From Hippophae tibetana (Eukaryota; Streptophyta; Magnoliopsida; Rosales; Elaeagnaceae): a DNA stretch of 64,000 nt. Below, piece after piece: positions 27,676 to 40,630 of this stretch. The notes under the pieces are model-generated. The model saw only the letters and a program-made list of their open reading frames with translations, was not told the DNA's origin and did not search any database. The position numbers and the translations under genes are program-made. Where the stretch lies: the NCBI GenBank assembly GCA_037013495.1, contig CM072810.1, positions 36,237,843 through 36,301,842 of the forward strand, written 5' to 3'. Within the stretch, counting starts at the first letter, position 1. Every line of letters begins with the position of its first letter.

Positions 27676-29441
27676 AATCTAGAACTATGCAGCTGAACAG
27701 AAATTTTGAACTCTATATCAAGCAAGAGGATGAAACTTTGAACAAATTCTACGCAGGTTTTTCAATCATTATCAACTACCCGTACAATTTGGATGGACCT
27801 ATTTGGAATATAAAGTAGATTGGGAAAATTTTTGTTAGCCTATATTATCATTTCCAAGAAAAAGATACCTTGCTTAAATCCATATAGAAGGCATGTGAAC
27901 TTACTATTAAATGAATCAGTTGGGAAATTATGCGAACTGCATTATTTGTTGCCAAGATGATAGCAATCCAGTTTCGCGGATGGAAAGATCTTGACTTTAT
28001 AGACATCAAGTATAGTGGTACGAGCGAAGCAATTTTGACACAATTGTTAGAATTGATGAATCTAATACCAATGAAGCGAAAATATCTATACTTTCGCATA
28101 GATTTACTAACTTTCTTAGAAAGAATAAACCCATTTTTAGGGATTTTGAAAAAAGGTAATCCGAGCTCTAAAATGATTATTTCAATGAATTTATAGTTGT
28201 ATTTCTTCCAAGCTACTTCAAACATTTCGGAGACCACTCACATAGGCATTTGAGCAAAAAACTAAATCTAGAACTATGCAGCTGAACAGAAATTTTGAAC
28301 TCTATATCAAGCAAGAGGATGAAACTTTGAACAAATTCTACGCAGGTTTTTCAATCATTATCAACTACCCGTACAATTTGGATGGACCTATTTGGAAAAA
28401 AAAGTAGATTGGGAAAATTTTTGTTAGCCTATATTATCATTTCCAAGAAAAAGATACCTTGCTTAAATCCATATAGAAGGCATGTGAACTTACTATTAAA
28501 TGAATCAGTTGGGAAATTATGCGAACTGCATTATTTGTTGCCAAGATGATAGCAATCCAGTTTCGCGGATGGAAAGATCTTGACTTTATAGACATCAAGT
28601 ATAGTGGTACGAGCGAAGCAATTTTGACACAATTGTTAGAATTGATGAATCTAATACCAATGAAGCGAAAATATCTATACTTTCTCATAGATTTACTAAC
28701 TTTCTTAGAAAGAATAAACCCATTTTTAGGGATTTTGAAAAAAGGTAATCCGAGCTCTAAAATGATTATTTCAATGAATTTATAGTTGTATTTCTTCCAA
28801 GCTACTTCAAACATTTCGGAGACCACTCATATAGGCATTTGAGCAAAAAACTAAATCTAGAACTATGCAACTGAACATAAATTTGAACTCTATATCATGC
28901 GTGAGGATGAAACTTTGAACAAATTCTACGCAGGTTTTTCAATCATTATCAACTACTCATACAATTTGGATGGACCTATTTGAAAAAAAAAGTAGATTGA
29001 GAAAATTGTTGTTAGCCTACAATATCATTTTGAAGAAAAAGATACCTTGCTTAAATCCATATAGAAGGCCTGTTAACTTACTGTTAAATGAATCAGTTCG
29101 GAAATTATTCGAATTGCATCACTTGTTACCATGATGATGGCAATCCATTGTCGTGCACGGAAAGAGCTTGACTTTATAGACATCAAGTATAGTGGTACGA
29201 GCGAAGCTATTTTGACACAATTGTTAGAAATGATGAATCTAATAACAATGAAGAGAAAATAGCTATACTTTCCCAGAGATTTACTAAATTTCTTAGAAAG
29301 AATAAACCCATTTTTAGGGATTTTTGAAAAAGGTAATCCGAGCTCTAAAATAAGTATTTCAATGAATTTATAGTTGTATTTCTTCCAAGCAACTTCAAAC
29401 ATTTCGGAGACCACTCATATAGGCATTTGAGCAAAAAACTA
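27676..29441 (+). repeat. Three-monomer HOR (1766 bp), copy 3
   Basis: Monomers start at 27676, 28265 and 28854. The third has the gcaactgaac/catgcgtgagg start as in copy 1. Apart from single-base changes (for example actcacatagg near 28240), the block repeats copy 1. The three-monomer register ends after it. Confidence 0.92.
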
Positions 29442-32400
29442 AATCTAGAACTATGCAGCTGAACATAAATTTTGAACTCTATATCATGCATGAGGATGAA
29501 ATTTTGAACAAATTCTACGTAGGTTTTTCAATTATTTTCAACTACTCATACAATTTGGATGGACCTATTTGAAAAAAAAAGTAGATTGAGAAAATTGTTG
29601 TTAGCCTACAATATCATTTTCATGAAAAAGATACCTTGCTTAAATCCATATAGAAGGCCTGTGAACTTACTGTTAAATGAATCTGTTGCGAAATTATTTG
29701 AACTGCATTATTTGTTGCCAAGATGATAGCAATCCACTTTCGCGGATGGAAAGAGCTTGACTTTATAGACATCAAGTAAAGTGGTACGAGCAAAGCTATT
29801 TTGACACAATTGTTAGAATTGATGAATCTAATACCAATGAAGAGAAAATATCTATACTTTCCCATAGATTTACTAAATTTCATAGAAAGAATAAACCTAT
29901 TTTTAGGGATTTTAAAAAAAGGTAATTCGAGCTCTAAAATGATTATTTCAATGAATTTATAGTTGTATTTCTTCCAAGCAACTTCAAACATTTTGGAGAC
30001 CACTCATATGGGCATTTGAGCAAAAAATAAATCTAGAACTATGCAGCTGAACATAAATTTTGAACTCTATATCATGCAAGAGGATGAAACTTTGAACAAA
30101 TTCTAGGCAGGTTTTTCAATCAATTTCAGCTACCCGTACAATTTGGATGGACCTATTTGGAAAAAAAAGTAGATTGAGAAAATTGATGTTAGCCTACATT
30201 ATCATTTTCAAGAAACATATACCTTGATTAAATCCATATAGAAGGCCTGTGAACTTACTGTTAAATGAATCAGTTGGGAAATTATTCGAACTGCATTATT
30301 TGTTGCCAAGGTGATAGCAATCCACTTTCGCGGATGGAAAGAGCTTGACTTTATAGACATCAAGTAAAGTGGTACGAGCAAAGCTATTTTGACACAATTG
30401 TTAGAAATGATGAATCTAATACCAATGAAGAGAAAATATCTATACTCTCCCATATATTTACTAAATTTCTTAGAAAGAATAAACCCATTTTTAGGGATTT
30501 TCAAAAAAGGTAATCCGAGCTCTAAAATGATTATTTCAATGAATTTATAGTTGTATTTCTTCCAAGCTACTTCAAACATTTCGGAGACCACTCATATAGG
30601 CATTTGAGCAAAAAACTAAATCTAGAACTATGCAGCTGAACAGAAATTTTGAACTCTATATCAAGCAAGAGGATGAAACTTTGAACAAATTCTACGCAGG
30701 TTTTTCAATCATTATCAACTACCCGTACAATTTGGATGGACCTATTTGGAAAAAAAAGTAGATTGAGAAAATTTTTGTTAGCCTATATTATCATTTCCAA
30801 GAAAAAGATACCTTGCTTAAATCCATATAGAAGGCATGTGAACTTACTATTAAATGAATCAGTTGGGAAATTATGCGAACTACATTATTTGTTGCCAAGA
30901 TGATAGCAATCCAGTTTCGCGGATGGAAAGATCTTGACTTTATAGACATCAAGTATAGTGGTACGAGCGAAGCAATTTTGACACAATTGTTAGAATTGAT
31001 GAATCTAATACCAATGAAGCGAAAATATCTATACTTTCGCATAGATTTACTAACTTTCTTAGAAAGAATAAACCCATTTTTAGGGATTTTAGAAAAAGGT
31101 AATTCGAGCTCTAAAATGATTATTTCAATGAATTTATAGTTGTATTTCTTCCAAGCAACTTCAAACATTTTGTAGACCACTCATATGGGCATTTGAGCAA
31201 AAAATAAATCTAGAACTATGCAGCTGAACATATATTTTGAACTCTATATCATGCAAGAGGATGAAACTTTGAACAAATTCTATACAGGTTTTTCAATCAA
31301 TTTCAACTACCCGTACAATTTGGATGGACCTATTTGGAAAAAAAAGTAGATTGAGAAAATTGATGTTAGCCTACATTATCATTTTCAAGAAAAATATACC
31401 TTGCTTAAATCCATATAGAAGGCTTGTGAACTTACTGTTAAATGAATGAGTTGGGAAATTATTCGAACTGCATTATTTGTTGCCAAGGTGATAGCAATCC
31501 ACTTTCGCGGATGGAAAGATCTTGACTTTATAGACATCAAGTAAAGTGGTACCAGCAAAGCTATTTTGACACAATTGTTAGAAATGATGAATATAATACC
31601 AATGAAGAGAAAATATCTATACTCTCCCATATATTTACTAAATTTCTTAGAAAGAATAAACCCATTTTTAGGGATTTTCAAAAAAGGTAATCCGAGCTCT
31701 AAAATGATTATTTCAATGAATTTATAGTTGTATTTCTTCCAAGCTACTTCAAACATTTCGGAGACCACTCATATAGGCATTTGAGCAAAAAACTAAATCT
31801 AGAACTATGCAGCTGAACAGAAATTTTGAACTCTATATCAAGCAAGATGATGAAACTTTGAACAAATTCTACGCAGGTTTTTCAATCATTATCAACTACC
31901 CGTACAATTTGGATGGACCTATTTGGAAAAAAAAGTAGATTGGGAAAATTTTTGTTAGCCTATATTATCATTTCCAAGAAAAAGATACCTTGCTTAAATC
32001 CATATAGAAGGCATGTGAACTTACTATTAAATGAATCAGTTGGGAAATTATGCGAACTGCATTATTTGTTGCCAAGATGATAGCAATCCAGTTTCGCGGA
32101 TGGAAAGATCTTGACTTTATAGACATCAAGTATAGTGGTACGAGCGAAGTAATTTTGACACAATTGTTAGAAATGATGAATCTAATACCAATGAAGCGAA
32201 AATATCTATACTTTCGCATAGATTTACTAACTTTCTTAGAAAGAATAAACCCATTTTTAGGGATTTTGAAAAAAGGTAATCCGAGCTCTAAAATGATTAT
32301 TTCAATGAATTTATAGTTGTATTTCTTCCAAGCTACTTCAAACATTTCGGAGACCACTCATATAGGCATTTGAGCAAAAAACGAAATCTAGAACTATGCA

Positions 32401-35400
32401 GCTGAACATAAATTTTGAACTCTATATCAAGCAAGAGGATGAAACTTTGAACAAATTCTACGCAGGTTTTTCAATCATTATCAACTACTCATACAATTTG
32501 GATGGACCTATTTGAAAAAAAAAGTAGATTGAGAAAATTGTTGTTAGCCTACAATATCATTTTGAAGAAAAAGATACCTTGCTTAAATCCATATAGAAGG
32601 CCTGTTAACTTACTGTTAAATGAATCAGTTCGGAAATTATTCGAATTGCATCACTTGTTACCATGATGATGGCAATCCATTGTCGTGCACGGAAAGAGCT
32701 TGACTTTATAGACATCAAGTATAGTGGTACGAGCGAAGCTATTTTGACACAATTGTTAGAAATGATGAATCTAATAACAATGAAGAGAAAATAGCTATAC
32801 TTTCCCAGAGATTTACTAAATTTCTTAGAAAGAATAAACCCATTTTTAGGGATTTTTGAAAAAGGTAATCCGAGCTCTAAAATAAGTATTTCAATGAATT
32901 TATAGTTGTATTTCTTCCAAGCAACTTCAAACATTTCGGAGACCACTCATATAGGCATTTGAGCAAAAAACTAAATCTAGAACTATGCAGCTGAACATAA
33001 ATTTTGAACTCTATATCATGCATGAGGATGAAATTTTGAACAAATTCTACGTAGGTTTTTCAATTATTTTCGACTACTCATACAATTTGGATGGACCTAT
33101 TTGAAAAAAAAAGTAGATTGAGAAAATTGTTGTTAGCCTACAATATCATTTTCATGAAAAAGATACCTTGCTTAAATCCATATGGAAGGCCTGTGAACTT
33201 ACTGTTAAATGAATCTGTTGCGAAATTATTTGAACTGCATTATTTGTTGCCAAGATGATAGCAATCCACTTTCGCGGATGGAAAGAGCTTGACTTTATAG
33301 ACATCAAGTAAAGTGGTACAAGCAAAGCTATTTTGACACAATTGTTAGAAATGATGAATCTAATACCAATGAAGAGAAAATATCTATACTTTCCCATAGA
33401 TTTACTAAATTTCATAGAAAGAATAAACCTATTTTTAGGGATTTTTGAAAAAGGTAATCCGAGCTCTAAAATAAGTATTTCAATGAATTTATAGTTGTAT
33501 TTCTTCCAAGCAACTTCAAACATTTCGGAGACCACTCATATAGGCATTTGAGCAAAAAACTAAATCTAGAACTATGCAGCTGAACATAAATTTTGAACTC
33601 TATATCATGCATGAGGATGAAATTTTGAACAAATTCTACGTAGGTTTTTCAATTATTATCAACTACTCGTACAATTTGGATGGACCTATTTGAAAAAAAA
33701 AGTAGATTGAGAAAATTGTTGTTAGCCTACAATATCATTTTCATGAAAAAGATACCTTGCTTAAATCCATATAGAAGGCCTGTTAACTTACTGTTAAATG
33801 AATCAGTTCGGAAATTATTCGAATTGCATCACTTGTTACCATGATGATGGCAATCCATTGTCGTGCACGGAAAGAGCTTGACTTTATAGACATCAAGTAT
33901 AGTGGTACGAGCAAAGCTATTTTGACACAATTGTTAGAAATGATGAATATAATACCAATGAAGAGAAAATATCTATACTCTCCCATATATTTACTAAATT
34001 TCTTAGAAAGAATAAACCCATTTTTAGGGATTTTCAAAAAAGGTAATCCGAGCTCTAAAATGATTATTTCAATGAATTTATAGTTGTATTTCTTCCAAGC
34101 TACTTCAAACATTTCGGAGACCACTCATATAGGCATTTGAGCAAAAAACTAAATCTAGAACTATGCAGCTGAACAGAAATTTTGAACTCTATATCAAGCA
34201 AGATGATGAAACTTTGAACAAATTCTACGTAGGTTTTTCAATCATTATCAACTACCCGTACAATTTGGATGGACCTATTTGGAAAAAAAAGTAGATTGGG
34301 AAAATTTTTGTTAGCCTATATTATCATTTCCAAGAAAAAGATACCTTGCTTAAATCCATATAGAAGGCATGTGAACTTACTATTAAATGAATCAGTTGGG
34401 AAATTATGCGAACTGCATTATTTGTTGCCAAGATGATAGCAATCCAGTTTCGCGGATGGAAAGATCTTGACTTTATAGACATCAAGTATAGTGGTACGAG
34501 CGAAGTAATTTTGACACAATTGTTAGAATTGATGAATCTAATACCAATGAAGCGAAAATATCTATACTTTCGCATAGATTTACTAACTTTCTTAGAAAGA
34601 ATAAACCCATTTTTAGGGATTTTGAAAAAAGGTAATCCGAGCTCTAAAATGATTATTTCAATGAATTTATAGTTGTATTTCTTCCAAGCTACTTCAAACA
34701 TTTCGGAGACCACTCATATAGGCATTTGAGCAAAAAACTAAATCTAGAACTATGCAGCTGAACAGAAATTTTGAACTCTATATCAAGCAAGAGGATGAAA
34801 CTTTGAACAAATTCTACGCAGGTTTTTCAATCATTATCAACTACCCGTACAATTTGGATGGACCTATTTGGAAAAAAAAGTAGATTGGGAAAATTTTTGT
34901 TAGCCTATATTATCATTTCCAAGAAAAAGATACCTTGCTTAAATCCATATAGAAGGCATGTGAACTTACTATTAAATGAATCAGTTGGGAAATTATGCGA
35001 ACTGCATTATTTGTTGCCAAGATGATAGCAATCCAGTTTCGCGGATGGAAAGATCTTGACTTTATAGACATCAAGTATAGTGGTACGAGCGAAGTAATTT
35101 TGACACAATTGTTAGAATTGATGAATCTAATACCAATGAAGCGAAAATATCTATACTTTCTCATAGATTTACTAACTTTCTTAGAAAGAATAAACCCATT
35201 TTTAGGGATTTTGAAAAAAGGTAATCCGAGCTCTAAAATGATTATTTCAATGAATTTATAGTTGTATTTCTTCCAAGCTACTTCAAACATTTCGGAGACC
35301 ACTCATATAGGCATTTGAGCAAAAAACTAAATCTAGAACTATGCAACTGAACATAAATTTGAACTCTATATCATGCGTGAGGATGAAACTTTGAACAAAT

Positions 35401-35917
35401 TCTACGCAGGTTTTTCAATCATTATCAACTACTCATACAATTTGGATGGACCTATTTGAAAAAAAAAGTAGATTGAGAAAATTGTTGTTAGCCTACAATA
35501 TCATTTTGAAGAAAAAGATACCTTGCTTAAATCCATATAGAAGGCCTGTTAACTTACTGTTAAATGAATCAGTTCGGAAATTATTCGAATTGCATCACTT
35601 GTTACCATGATGATGGCAATCCATTGTCGTGCACGGAAAGAGCTTGACTTTATAGACATCAAGTATAGTGGTACGAGCGAAGCTATTTTGACACAATTGT
35701 TAGAAATGATGAATCTAATAACAATGAAGAGAAAATAGCTATACTTTCCCAGAGATTTACTAAATTTCTTAGAAAGAATAAACCCATTTTTAGGGATTTT
35801 TGAAAAAGGTAATCCGAGCTCTAAAATAAGTATTTCAATGAATTTATAGTTGTATTTCTTCCAAGCAACTTCAAACATTTCGGAGACCACTCATATAGGC
35901 ATTTGAGCAAAAAACTA
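29442..35917 (+). repeat. Eleven monomers, reshuffled subtypes of the 24-29 kb domain
   Basis: Monomers start at 29442, 30030, 30619, 31207, 31796, 32385, 32974, 33563, 34152, 34741 and 35330. The pair 31796-32973 repeats 26498-27675, including the aacgaaatctag junction. The unit at 29442 resembles that at 32974. The unit at 33563 is a hybrid: a catgcatgagg/gatggcaatcc type 5' part and a 3' part matching 31207 (gaatataatacc, cccatatatttac). The units at 34741 and 35330 match two units of the three-monomer HOR. The last BglII-marked unit is that at 34741. Confidence 0.83.
32974..33562 (+). repeat. Monomer with an identical twin at 60659-61247
   Basis: This unit carries private variants (attttcgactactc, catatggaaggcc, ggtacaagcaaag) that I find together elsewhere only at 60659-61247. 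Compared base by base, 32924-33622 and 60609-61307 are identical over 699 bp. The nearest local relative, at 29442, lacks these variants. Confidence 0.88.
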
Positions 35918-38900
35918 AATCTAGAAATATGCAGCTGAACATAAATTTTGAACTCTATATCATGCATGAGGATGAAATTTTGAACAAATTCTACGTAGGT
36001 TTTTCAATTATTATCAACTACTCGTACAATTTGGATGGACCTATTTGAAAAAAAAAGTAGATTGAGAAAATTGTTGTTAGCCTACAATATCAATTTCATG
36101 AAAAAGATACCTTGCTTAAATCCATATAGAAGGCCTGTTAACATACTGTTAAATGAATCAGTTTGGAAATTATTCGAACTGCATCACTTGTTACCAAAAT
36201 GATGGCAATCCATTGTCGTGCACGGAAAGAGCTTGACTTTATAGACATCAAGTATAGTGGTACGAGCGAAGCTATTTTGCCACAATTGTTAGAAATGATG
36301 AACCTAATACCAATGAAGAGAAAATAGCTATACTTTCCCATAGATTTACTAAATTTCTTAGAAAGAATAAACCCATTTTTAGGGATTTTCGAAAAAGGTA
36401 ATCCGAGCTCTAAAATAAGTATTTCAATGAATTTATAGTTGTATTTCTTCCAAGCAACTTCAAACATTTTGGAGACCACTCATATAGGCATTTGAGCAAA
36501 AAAAATAAATCTAGAACTATACAGCTGAATATAAATTTTGACCTCTATATCATGCAAGAGGAAGAAACTTTTAACAAATTCTATGCAGGTTTTTCAATCA
36601 ATTTCAGCTACCCGTACAATTTGGATGGACCTATTTGGAAAAAAAAGTAGACTGAGAAAATTGTTGTTAGCCTACATTATCATTTTCAAGAAAAAGATAC
36701 CTTGCTTAAATCTATATAGAATGCCTGTGAACTCACTGTTAAATGAATCAGTTGGGAAATTATTCGAATTGCATTATTTGTTGCCAAGATGATAGCAATC
36801 CACTTTCGCGGACGAAAAGAGCTTGACTTTATAGACATCAAGTATAGTGGTACGAGCGAAGCTATTTTGACACAATTGTTAGAAATGATGAATCTAATAA
36901 CAATGAAGAGAAAATAGCTATACTTTCCCATAGATTTACTAAATTTCTTAGAAAGAATAAACCCATTTTTAGGGATTTTCGAAAAAGGTAATCCGAGCTC
37001 TAAAATAAGTATTTCAATGAATTTATAGTTGTATTTCTTCCAAGCAACTTCAAACATTTCGGAGACCACTCATATAGGCATTTGATCAAAAAATAAATCT
37101 AGAACTATGCAGCTGAACATAAATTTTGAACTCTATATCATGCATGAGGATGAAATTTTGAACAAATTCTACGTAGGTTTTTCAATCATTATCAACTACT
37201 CGTACAATTTGGATGGACCTATTTGGAAAAAAAAGTAGATTGAGAAAATTGTTGTTAGTCTACAATATCATTTTCAAGAAAACGATACCTTGCTTAAATC
37301 CATATAGAAGGCCTGTTAACTTACTGTTAAATGAATCAGTTGGGAAATTATTCGAACTGCATCACTTGTTACCAAGATGATGGCAATCCGTTGTCGTGCA
37401 CGGAAAGAGATTGACTTTATAGACATCAAGTATAGTGGTACGAGCGAAGGTATTTTGACACAATTGTTAGAAATGATGAATCTAATACCAATGAAGAGAA
37501 AATATATATACTCTCCCATAGATTTACTAAATTTCTTAGAAAGAATAAACTCGTTTTTAGGGATTTTCAAAAAAGGTAATCCGAGCTCTAAAATGATTAT
37601 TTCAATGAATTTATAGTTGTATTTCTTCCAAGCTACTTCAAACATTTCGGAGACCACTCATATAGGAATTTGAGCAAAAAAAATAAATCTAGAACTATGC
37701 AGCTGAACATAAATTTTGAACTCTATATCATGCAAGAGGATGAAACTTTGAACAAATTCTATTCAGGTTTTTCAATCAATTTCAGCTACCCGTACAATTT
37801 GGAAGGACATATTTGGAAAAAAAAGTAGATTGAGAAAATTGTTGTTAGTCTACATTATCATTTTCAAGAAAAAGATACCTTGCTTAAATCCATATAGAAG
37901 GCCTGTTAACTTACTGTTAAATGAATCAGTTGAGAAATTATTCGAACTGCATCACTTGTTACCAAGATGATGGCAATCCATTGTCGTTCACGGATAGAGC
38001 ATGACTTTATAGACATCAAGTATAGTGGTACGAGCGAAGCTATTTTGACACAATTGTTAGAAATGATGAATCTAATACCAATGAAGAGAAAATATCTATA
38101 TTGTCCCATAGATTTACTAAATTTCTTAGAAAGAATAAACCCATTTTTAGGGATTTTCAAAAAAGGTAATCCGAGCTCTTAAATGATTATTTCAATGAAT
38201 TTATAGTTGTATTTCTTCCAAGCTACTACAAACATTTCGGAGACCACTCATATAGGCATTTGAGCAAAAAACTAAATCTAGAACTATGCAGCTGAATAGA
38301 AATTTTGAACTCTATATCATGCAAGAGGATGAAACTCTGACCAAATTCTATGCAGGTTTTTCAATCATTATCAACTACCCGTACAATTTGGATGGACCTA
38401 TTTTAAAAAAAAAGTAGATTGAGAAAATTGTTGTTAGCCTACATTATCATTTCCAAGAAAAAGATACCTTGCTTAAATCCATATAGAAGGCCTGTGAACT
38501 TACTGTTAAATGAATCAGTTGGGAAATTATTCGAACTGCATTATTTGTTGCCAAGGTGATAGCAATCCACTTTCGCGGATGGAAAGAGCTTGACTTTATA
38601 GTCATCAAGTATAGTGGTACGAGCGAAGCAATTTTGACACAATTGTTAGAATTAATGAATCTAATACCAATGAAGAGAAAATATCTATACTTTCCCATAG
38701 ATTTACTAAATTTCTTAGAAAGAATAAACCCATTTTTAGGGATTTTCAAAAAAGGTAATCCGAGCTCTAAAATGATTATTTCAATGAATTTATAGTTGTA
38801 TTTCTTCCAAGCTACTTCAAACATTACGGAGACAACTCATATAGGCATTTCAGCAAAAAACTAAATCTAGAACTATGCAGCTGAACAGAAATTTTGAACT

Positions 38901-40630
38901 CTATATCATGCAAGAGGATGAAACTTTGACCAAATTCTACGCAGGTTTTTCAATCATTATCAACTACCCGTACAATTTGGATGGACCTATTTGGAAAAAA
39001 AAGTAGATTGAGAAAATTGTTGTTAGCCTACATTATCATTTCCAAGAAAAAGATACCTTGCTTAAATCCATATAGAAGGCCTGTTAACTTACTCTTAATT
39101 GAATCAGTTGGGAAATTATTCGAACTGCATCACTTGTTACCAAGATGATGGCAATCCATTGTCGTGCACGGAAAGAGCTTGACTTTATAGACATCAAGTA
39201 TAGTGGTACGAGTGAAGCTATTTTGACACAATTGTTAGAAATGATGAATCTAATACCAATAAAGAGAAAATAGCTATACTTTCCCATAGATTTACTAAAT
39301 TTCTTAGAAAGAATAAACCCATTTTTAGGGATTTTCGAAAAAGGTAATCCGAGCTCTAAAATAGGTATTTCAATGAATTTATAGTTGTATTTCTTCCAAG
39401 CAACTTCAAACATTTTGGAGACCACTCATATAGGAATTTGAGCAATAAAAATAAATCTAGAACTATGCAGCTGAACAGAAATTTTGAACTCTATATCATG
39501 CAAGAGGATGAAACTTTGACCAAATTCTACGCAGGTTTCTCAATCATTATCAACTACCGGTACACTTTGGATGGACATATTTGGAAAATAAAGTAGATTG
39601 AGAAAATTGTTGTTAGTCTACAATATCATTTTCAAGAATAAGATACCTTGCTTAAATCGATATAGAAGGCCTGTTAACTTACTGTTAAATGAATCAGTTG
39701 GGAAATTATTCGAACTGCATCACTTGTTACCAAGATGATGGCAATCCATTGTCGTGCACGGAAAGAGCTTGACTTTATAGACATCAAGTATAGTGGTACG
39801 AGCGAAGCTATTTTGACACAATTGTTAGAAATGATGAATCTAATACCAATGAAGAGAAAATATATATACTCTCCTATAGATTTACTAAATTTCTTAGAAA
39901 GAATAAACCCGTTTTTAGGGATTTAAAAAAATGGTAATTCGAGCTCTAAAATGATTATTTCAATGAATTTATAGTTGTATTTCTTCCAAGCAACTTCAAA
40001 CATTTGGAAGACCACTCATATAGGCATTTGAGCAAAAACTAAATCTAGAACTATGCAGCTGAACAGAAATTTTGAACTCTATATCATGCAAGAGAATGAA
40101 ACTTTGACCAAATTCTACGCAGGTTTTTCAATCATTATCAACTACCCGTACAATTTGGATGGCCCTATTTGGAAAAAGAAGTAGAATGAGAAAATTGTTG
40201 TTAGCCTACATTATCATTTCCAAGAAAAAGATACCTTGCTTAAATCCATATAGAATGCCTGTGAACTTACTATTAAATGAATCAGTTGGGAAATTATTCG
40301 AACTGCATTATTTGTTGCCAAGATGATAGCAATCCACTTTTGCGGATGGAAAGAGCTTGACTTTATAGACATCAAGTATAGTGGTACGAGCGAAGCTATT
40401 TTGACACAATTGTTAGAAATGATGAATCTAATACCAATGAAGAGAAAATATCTATACTCTCCCATAGATTTACTAAATTTCTTAGAAAGAATAAACCCAT
40501 TTTTAGGGATTTTCAAAAAAGGTAATCCGAGCTCTAAAATGATTATTTCAATGAATTTATAGTTGTATTTCTTCCAAGCTACTTCAAACATTTCGGAGAC
40601 CACTCATATAGGCATTTGAGCAAAAAACGA
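35918..40630 (+). repeat. Eight monomers without a clear HOR
   Basis: Monomers start at 35918, 36508, 37096, 37686, 38275, 38864, 39454 and 40042. The gatggcaatccattg and gatagcaatccac centres are mixed without a fixed period. The last two foreshadow the next block: 39454 resembles 41220, and the 5' half of 40042 (gcaagagaatg, aaaaagaagtagaatg) matches 41808, both 1766 bp away. The 3' half of 40042 instead matches the unit at 42397. Confidence 0.8.
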
